A stretch of 64,000 nucleotides of DNA from Vespa crabro (lineage: Eukaryota > Arthropoda > Insecta > Hymenoptera > Vespidae): assembly GCF_910589235.1 (NCBI RefSeq), contig NC_060966.1, forward strand, positions 186,001 to 250,000, in the 5' to 3' direction. The translations under genes and the position numbers were made by a program. The first letter of the stretch is position 1. Each line of letters begins with the position of its first letter. The notes below the pieces were generated by a model. The model made no database searches and was not told the DNA's origin. It was given only the letters and a program-made list of their open reading frames with translations. Below are positions 56,611-64,000 of the stretch, in pieces.

Positions 56611-57633
56611 AAAACGTAATCGACATACGCGAATTTCGGTATATGCGAAGATAAAATCGTGAAATCTTTAATAATACTTGTGCCACAGTTAGAAAAATGT
56701 TACCAATCGATTCAGAACATTGCATTTCATAAGATCAAACATCTACTTTATATTGGAATCAAAGTTTTTAACATTCTTTCATATCGTATATACGATTTTT
56801 CGCTCATATACGCGTATCGTCGAAAAACGAAAACTTGAAATCTCGTTCAATTTAAATGATTTTATATTTTATCGATGCAGAATAAAGAATATAACAAGAA
56901 TATAACGTTTTTACTATGTTCAAATACGCGTTTTCAAATGATAATTGTCGAAAAACGTAATCGACATACGCGAATTTCGGTATATGCGAAGATAAAATCG
57001 TGAAATCTTTAATAATACTTGTGCCACAGTTAGAAAAATGTTACCAATCGATTCAGAACATTGCATTTCATGAGATCAAACATCTATTTTATATTGGAAT
57101 CAAAGTTTTTAACATTCTTTCATATCGTATATACGATTTTTCGCTCATATACGCGTATCGTCGAAAAACGAAAACTTGAAATCTCGTTCAATTTCAATGA
57201 TTTTATATTCTATCGATGCAGAATAAAGAATATAACAAGAATATAACGTTTTTACTATGTTTAAATACGCGTTTTCATATGATAATTGTCGAAAAACGTA
57301 ATCGACATACGCGAATTTCGGTATATGCGAAGATTAAATCGTGAAATCTCTAATAATACTAGTGGCACAGTTCGAAAAATGTTACCAATCGATTCAGAAC
57401 ATTGCATTTCATAAGATCAAACATCTATTTTATATTGGAATCAAAGTTTTTAACATTCTTTCATATCGTATATACGATTTTTCGCTCATATACGCGTATC
57501 GTCGAAAAACGAAAACTTGAAATCTCGTTCAATTTCAATGATTTTATATTCTATCGATGCAGAATAAAGAATATAACAAGAATATAACGTTTTTACTATG
57601 TTTAAATACGCGTTTTCAAATGATAATTGTCGA
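56611..57633 (+). repeat. 3-monomer unit of the AGATTAAATC family
   Basis: Order: TTTAAATGATT plus TATTTTATCG with TTCAAATACG and TTTTCAAATG (near 56850-56940); a copy with CATGAGATC (near 57069); AGATTAAATC with CTCTAATAA and GTGGCACAGTTCG (57331-57374). This matches the series seen in four monomers near 47744-49107 and 53199-54563, with one monomer missing. Confidence 0.78.
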
Positions 57634-58998
57634 AAAACGTAATCGACATACGCGAATTTCGGTATATGCGAAGATAAAATCGTGAAATCTTTAATAATAC
57701 TTGTGCCACAGTTAGAAAAATGTTACCAATCGATTCAGAACATTGCATTTCATAAGATCAAACATCTATTTTATATTGGAATCAAAGTTTTTAACATTCT
57801 TTCATATCGTATATACGATTTTTCGCTCATATACGCGTATCGTCGAAAAACGAAAACTTGAAATCTCGTTCAATTTAAATGATTTTATATTTTATCGATG
57901 CAGAATAAAGAATATAACATGAATATAACGTTTTTACTATGTTCAAATACGCGTTTTCAAATGATAATTGTCGAAAAACGTAATCGACATACGCGAATTT
58001 CGGTATATGCGAAGATAAAATCGTGAAATCTTTAATAATACTTGTGCCACAGTTAGAAAAATGTTACCAATCGATTCAGAACATTGCATTTCATAAGATC
58101 AAACATCTATTTTATATTGGAATCAAAGTTTTTAACATTCTTTCATATCGTATATACGATTTTTCGCTCATATACGCGTATCGTCGAAAAACGAAAACTT
58201 GAAATCTCGTTCAATTTCAATGATTTTATATTCTATCGATGCAGAATAAAGAATATAACAAGAATATAACGTTTTTACTATGTTTAAATACGCGTTTTCA
58301 TATGATAATTGTCGAAAAAACGTAATCGACATACGCGAATTTCGGTATATGCGAAGATAAAATCGTGAAATCTTTAATAATACTTGTGCCACAGTTAGAA
58401 AAATGTTACCAATCGATTCAGAACATTGCATTTCATAAGATCAAACATCTATTTTATATTGGAATCAAAGCTTTTAACATTCTTTCATATCGTATATACG
58501 ATTTTTCGCTCATATACGCGTATCGTCGAAAAACGAAAACTTGAATTCTCGTTCAATTTCAATGATTTTATATTCTATCGATGCAGAATAAACAATATAA
58601 CAAGAATATAACGTTTTTACTATGTTTAAATACGCGTTTTCATATGATAATTGTCGAAAAAAGTAATCGACATACGCGAATTTCGGTATATGCTAAGATT
58701 AAATCGTGAAATCTCTAATAATACTTGTGGCACAGTTCGAAAAATGTTACCAATCGATTCAGAACATTGCATTTCATAAGATCAAACATCTATTTTATAT
58801 TGGAATCAATGTTTTTAACATTCTTTCATATCGTATATACGATTTTTCGCTCATATACGCGTATCGTCGAAAAACGAAAACTTGAAATCTCGTTCAATTT
58901 CAATGATTTTATATTCTATCGATGCAGAATAAAGAATATAACAAGAATATAACGTTTTTACTATGTTTAAATACGCGTTTTCAAATGATAATTGTCGA
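57634..58998 (+). repeat. 4-monomer unit of the AGATTAAATC family
   Basis: TTTAAATGATT plus TATTTTATCG (near 57875) with AACATGAATA (near 57917); a plain copy ending in a six-A run (58315-58320); AAAGCTTTTAAC (near 58468) with TTGAATTCTC (near 58542) and AAACAATATAAC; then AGATTAAATC (near 58695) with GTGGCACAGTTCG and ATCAATGTTTT (near 58806). Same order as the left-hand relatives at 47744 and 53199. Confidence 0.8.
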
Positions 58999-61726
58999 AA
59001 AACGTAATCGACATGCGCGAATTTCGGTATATGCGAAGATAAAATCGTGAAATCTTTAATAATACTTGTGCCACAGTTAGAAAAATGTTACCAATCGATT
59101 CAGAACATTGCATTTCATAAGATCAAACATCTATTTTATATTGGAATCAAAGTTTTTAACATTCTTTCATATCGTATATACGATTTTTCGCTCATATACG
59201 CGTATCGTCGAAAAACGAAAACTTGAAATCTCGTTCAATTTCAATGATTTTATATTCTATCGATGCAGAATAAAGAATATAACAAGAATATAACGTTTTT
59301 ACTATGTTTAAATACGCGTTTTCATATGATAATTGTCGAAAAACGTAATCGACATACGCGAATTTCGGTATATGCGAAGATAAAATCGTGAAATCTTTAA
59401 TATTACTTGTGCCACAGTTAGAAAAATGTTACCAATCGATTCAGAACATTGCATTTCATAAGATCAAACATCTATTTTATATTGGAATCAAAGTTTTTAA
59501 CATTCTTTCATATCGTATATACGATTTTTCGCTCATATACGCGTATCGTCGAAAAACGAAAACTTGACATCTCGTTCAATTTCAATGATTTTATATTCTA
59601 TCGATGCAGAATAAAGAATATAACAAGAATATAACGTTTTTACTATGTTTAAATACGCGTTTTCATATGATAATTGTCGAAAAACGTAATCGACATACGC
59701 GAATTTCGGTATATGCGAAGATAAAATCGTGAAATCTTTAATAATACTTGTTCCACAGTTAGAAAAATGTTACCAATCGATTCAGAACATTGCATTTCAT
59801 AAGATCAAACATCTATTTTATATTGGAATCAAAGTTTTTAACATTCTTTCATATCGTATATACGATTTTTCGCTCATATACGCGTATCGTCGAAAAACAA
59901 AAACTTGAAATCTCGTTGAATTTCAATGATTTTATATTCTATCGATGCAGAATAAAGAATATAACAAGAATATAACGTTTTTACTATGTTTAAATAGGCG
60001 TTTTCATATGATAATTGTCGAAAAACGTAATCGACATACGCGAATTTCGGTATATGCGAAGATAAAATCGTGAAATCTTTAATAATACTTGTGCCACAGT
60101 TAGAAAAATGTTACCAATCGATTCAGAACATTGCATTTCATAAGATCAAACATCTATTTTATATTGGAATCAAAGTTTTTAACATTCTTTCATATCGTAT
60201 ATACGATTTTTCGCTCATATACGCGTATCGTCGAAAAACGAAAACTTGAAATCTCGTTCAATTTCAATGATTTGATATTCTATCGATGCAGAATAAAGAA
60301 TATAACAAGAATATAACGTTTTTACTATGTTTAAATACGCGTTTTCATATGATAATTGTCGAAAAACGTAATCGACATACGCGAATTTCGGTATATGCGA
60401 AGATAAAATCGTGAAATCTTTAATGATACTTGTGCCACAGTTAGAAAAATGTTACCAATCGATTCAGAACATTGCATTTCATAAGATCAAACATCTATTT
60501 TATATTGGAATCAAAGTTTTTAACATTCTTTCATATCGTATATACGATTTTTCGCTCATATACGCGTATCGTCGAAAAACGAAAACTTGAAATCTCGTTC
60601 AATTTCAATGATTTTATATTCTATCGATGCAGAATAAAGAATATAACAAGAATATAACGTTTTTACTATGTTTAAATACGCGTTTTCATATGATAATTGT
60701 CGAAAAACGTAATCGACATACGCGAATTTCGGTATATGCGAAGATAAAATCGTGAAATCTTTAATAATACTTGTGCCACAGTTAGAAAAATGTTACCAAT
60801 CGATTCAGAACATTGCATTTCATAAGATCAAACATCTATTTTATATTGGAATCAAAGTTTTTAACATTCTTTCATATCGTATATACGATTTTTCGCTCAT
60901 ATACGCGTATCGTCGAAAAACGAAAACTTGAAATCTCGTTCAATTTCAATGATTTTATATTCTATCGATGCAGAATAAAGAATCTAACAAGAATATAACG
61001 TTTTTACTATGTTTAAATACGCGTTTTCATATGATAATTGTCGAAAAACGTAGTCGACCTACGCGAATTTCGGTATATGCGAAGATAAAATCGTGAAATC
61101 TTTAATAATACTTGTGCCACAGTTAGAAAAATGTTACCAATCGATTCAGAACATTGCATTTCATAAGATCAAACATCTATTTTATATTGGAATCAAAGTT
61201 TTTAACATTCTTTCATATCGTATATACGATTTTTCGCTCATATACGCGTATCGTCGAAAAACGAAAACTTGAAATCTCGTTCAATTTCAATGATTTTATA
61301 TTCTATCGATGCAGAATAAAGAATATAACAAGAATATAACGTTTTTACTATGTTTAAATACGCGTTTTCATATGATAATTGTCGAAAAACGTAATCGACA
61401 TACGCGAATTTCGGTATATGCGAAGATAAAATCGTGAAATCTTTAATAATACTTGTGCCACAGTTAGAAAAATGTTACCAATCGATTCAGAACATTGCAT
61501 TTCATAAGATCAAACATCTATTTTATATTGGAATCAAAGTTTTTAACATTCTTTCATATCGTATATACGATTTTTCGCTCATATACGCGTATCGTCGAAA
61601 AACGAAAACTTGAAATCTCGTTCAATTTCAATGATTTTATATTCTATCGATGCAGAATAAAGAATATAACAAGAATATAACGTTTTTACTATGTTTAAAT
61701 ACGCGTTTTCATATGATAATTGTCGA
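58999..61726 (+). repeat. Eight singly marked monomers
   Basis: Each copy carries about one private change and no order repeats: CATGCGCG (near 59012), TTTAATATTAC and TTGACATC (near 59398, 59565), TTGTTCCAC with ACAAAAAC and CGTTGAATTTC (near 59749, 59897, 59915) and AAATAGGCG (near 59994), GATTTGATATTC (near 60269), TTTAATGATAC (near 60421), AATCTAAC (near 60981), TAGTCGACCTACG (near 61051). The eighth copy is plain. Confidence 0.75.
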
Positions 61727-63090
61727 AAAACGTAATCGACATACGCGAATTTCGGTATATGCGAAGATAAAATCGTGAAATCTTTAATAATACTTGTGCC
61801 AAAGTTAGAAAAATGTTACCAATCGATTCAGAACATTGCATTTCATAAGATCAAACATCTATTTTATATTGGAATCAAAGTTTTTAACATTCTTTCATAT
61901 CGTATATACGATTCTTCGCTCATATACGCGTATCGTCGAAAAACGAAAACTTGAAATCTCGTTCAATTTCAATGATTTTATATTCTATCGATGCAGAATA
62001 AAGAATATAACAAGAATATAACGTTTTTACTATGTTTAAATACGCGTTTTCATATGATAATTGTCGAAAAACGTAATCGACATACGCGAATTTCGGTATA
62101 TGCGAAGATAAAATCGTGAAATCTTTAATAATACTTGTGCCACAGTTAGAAAAATGTTACCAATCGATTCAGAACATTGCATTTCATAAGATCAAACATC
62201 TATTTTATATTGGAATCAAAGTTTTTAACATTCTTTCATATCGTATATACGATTTTTCGCTCATATACGCGTATCGTCGAAAAACGAAAACTTGAAATCT
62301 CGTTCAATTTCAATGATTTTATATTCTATCGATGCAGAATAAAGAATATAACAAGAATATAACGTTTTTACTATGTTTAAATACGCGTTTTCATATGATA
62401 ATTGTCGAAAAACGTAATCGACATACGCGAATTTCGGTATATGCGAAGATAAAATCGTGAAATCTTTAATAATACTTGTGCCACAGTTAGAAAAATGTTA
62501 CCAATCGATTCAGAACATTGCATTTCATAAGATCAAACATCTATTTTATATTGGAATCAAAGTTTTTAACATTCTTTCATATCGTATATACGATTTTTCG
62601 CTCATATACGCGTATCGTCGAAAAACGAAAACTTGAAATCTCGTTCAATTTCAATGATTTTATATTCTATCGATGCAGAATAAAGAATATAACAAGAATA
62701 TAACGTTTTTACTATGTTTAAATACGCGTTTTCATATGATAATTGTCGAAAAACGTAATCGACATACGCGAATTTCGGTATATGCGAAGATAAAATCGTG
62801 AAATCTTTAATAATACTTGTGCCACAGTTAGAAAAATGTTACCAATCGATTCAGAACATTGCATTTCATAAGATCAAACATCTATTTTATATTGGAATCA
62901 AAGTTTTTAACATTCTTTCATATCGTATATACGATTTTTCGCTCATATACGCGTATCGTCGAAAAACGAAAACTTGAAATCTCGTTCAATTTCAATGATT
63001 TTATATTCTATCGATGCAGAATAAAGAATATAACAAGAATATAACGTTTTTACTATGTTTAAATACGCGTTTTCATATGATAATTGTCGA
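61727..63090 (+). repeat. 4-monomer higher-order repeat, copy 1
   Basis: The first monomer has GCCAAAGTTAG (near 61799) and GATTCTTCG (near 61911); the next three are plain. The marked monomer returns exactly 1364 bp (4 x 341) later. Confidence 0.8.
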
Positions 63091-64000
63091 AAAACGTAAT
63101 CGACATACGCGAATTTCGGTATATGCGAAGATAAAATCGTGAAATCTTTAATAATACTTGTGCCAAAGTTAGAAAAATGTTACCAATCGATTCAGAACAT
63201 TGCATTTCATAAGATCAAACATCTATTTTATATTGGAATCAAAGTTTTTAACATTCTTTCATATCGTATATACGATTCTTCGCTCATATACGCGTATCGT
63301 CGAAAAACGAAAACTTGAAATCTCGTTCAATTTCAATGATTTTATATTCTATCGATGCAGAATAAAGAATATAACAAGAATATAACGTTTTTACTATGTT
63401 TAAATACGCGTTTTCATATGATAATTGTCGAAAAACGTAATCGACATACGCGAATTTCGGTATATGCGAAGATAAAATCGTGAAATCTTTAATAATACTT
63501 GTGCCACAGTTAGAAAAATGTTACCAATCGATTCAGAACATTGCATTTCATAAGATCAAACATCTATTTTATATTGGAATTAAAGTTTTTAACATGCTTT
63601 CATATCGTATATACGATTTTTCGCTCATATACGCGTATCGTCGAAAAACGAAAACTTGAAATCTCGTTCAATTTCAATGATTTTATATTCTATCGATGCA
63701 GAATAAAGAATATAACAAGAATATAACGTTTTTACTATGTTTAAATACGCGTTTTCATATGATAATTGTCGAAAAACGTAATCGACATACGCGAATTTCG
63801 GTATATGCGAAGATAAAATCGTGAAATCTTTAATAATACTTGTGCCACAGTTAGAAAAATGTTACCAATCGATTCAGAACATTGCATTTTATAAGATCAA
63901 ACATCTATTTTATATTGGAATCAAAGTTTTTAACATTCTTTCATATCGTATATACGATTTTTCGCTCATATACGCGTATCGTCGAAAAACGAAAACTTGA
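63091..64000 (+). repeat. 4-monomer higher-order repeat, copy 2, cut by window edge
   Basis: GCCAAAGTTAG (near 63163) and GATTCTTCG (near 63275) repeat the head of the previous unit. The second monomer differs from its counterpart (GGAATTAAAG near 63577, ACATGCTTTC near 63593), and the last, partial copy (63773-64000, 228 bp) has GCATTTTATAAG near 63883. The array runs on beyond the right edge. Confidence 0.78.

Larger units (their letters stand above)
1..64000. repeat. 341-bp satellite tandem array, whole window
   Basis: The same 341-bp unit repeats head to tail from the first to the last base, with no interruption, inversion or unique insert: 187 full copies and 228 bp of the next. The register shifts by one base at only 13 places, net +5. 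Insertions lie near 2682, 8525-8530, 18756-18761, 20078-20083, 26834, 33995, 53694-53699, 54718-54723 and 58315-58320; deletions near 6502, 33038-33041, 47498 and 52952. Most are in A or T runs, as expected of replication slippage or read error. No protein or RNA gene can be supported anywhere in the window. The length, purity and layered higher-order structure are those of centromeric or pericentromeric satellite DNA of a eukaryote; the chromosomal location is inference. Both ends of the array lie outside the window. Confidence 0.98.

Noticed and set aside
1..64000. CRISPR array
   Set aside because: Although repeats are regular, there is no short repeat with variable spacers; the whole 341-bp unit is conserved, and no cas gene is present.
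1..64000. Transposon, rDNA spacer or telomeric repeat
   Set aside because: No transposase, reverse transcriptase, terminal repeats, target-site duplications, rRNA sequence or short telomere-like repeat was found in the monomer.
1..64000. Assembly artefact (collapsed or looped repeat)
   Set aside because: Distinct private variants and several different HOR periods argue against simple looping of one read. It cannot be excluded for the near-identical pairs without reads.

Overview
The window is one uninterrupted, head-to-tail tandem array of a single AT-rich satellite monomer of 341 bp. I count 187 complete copies and a 228-bp partial copy at the right edge (63773-64000), all in one orientation. 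There is no unique sequence, no gene, no RNA gene, no transposon and no array boundary. Only 13 single-base indels (9 insertions, 4 deletions) break the 341-bp register, so most copies differ only by a few substitutions.

This is satellite DNA of a eukaryotic nuclear chromosome, most likely centromeric or pericentromeric heterochromatin; the location is inference. The monomer is about 29% G+C but holds 22 CpG dinucleotides, against about 7 expected from its C and G counts. This fits a genome with little germline CpG methylation. An insect, perhaps a hymenopteran, would fit an AT-rich and CpG-rich genome, but nothing here identifies the species. Each monomer carries a 17-bp CENP-B-box-like element, a perfect 14-bp palindrome and several shorter ones, an exact 11-bp tandem duplication, and weak signs of descent from two half-units of about 165 and 176 bp.

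Private substitutions give the copies identities and reveal nested higher-order repeats (HORs), left to right: a 7-mer duplicated in tandem (1365-6139) and looser dimer/trimer relatives to 9549; a mutation-rich boundary (9550-10913); dimers (11255-12618) and alternating variants to 15005; a 9/10-monomer HOR in two copies (15347-21827); a 24/25-monomer HOR of 8.2-8.5 kb in two copies (22851-39560); a 7/6-monomer pair whose first copy starts inside the previous block (38879-43311); an 18/16-monomer HOR in two copies (43312-54905); a diverse zone with 3- and 4-mer units (54906-58998); singly marked copies (58999-61726); and a 4-mer repeating at the right edge (61727-64000). Copy pairs usually differ by whole monomers, as unequal crossing-over would produce.

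Short open frames recur in nearly every copy, but they start at TTG, end inside the same monomer and are broken by scattered point changes. I treat none as genes. Monomer phase is arbitrary: I start each copy at AAAACGTAA (position 1), and site positions given for the monomer refer to that copy.
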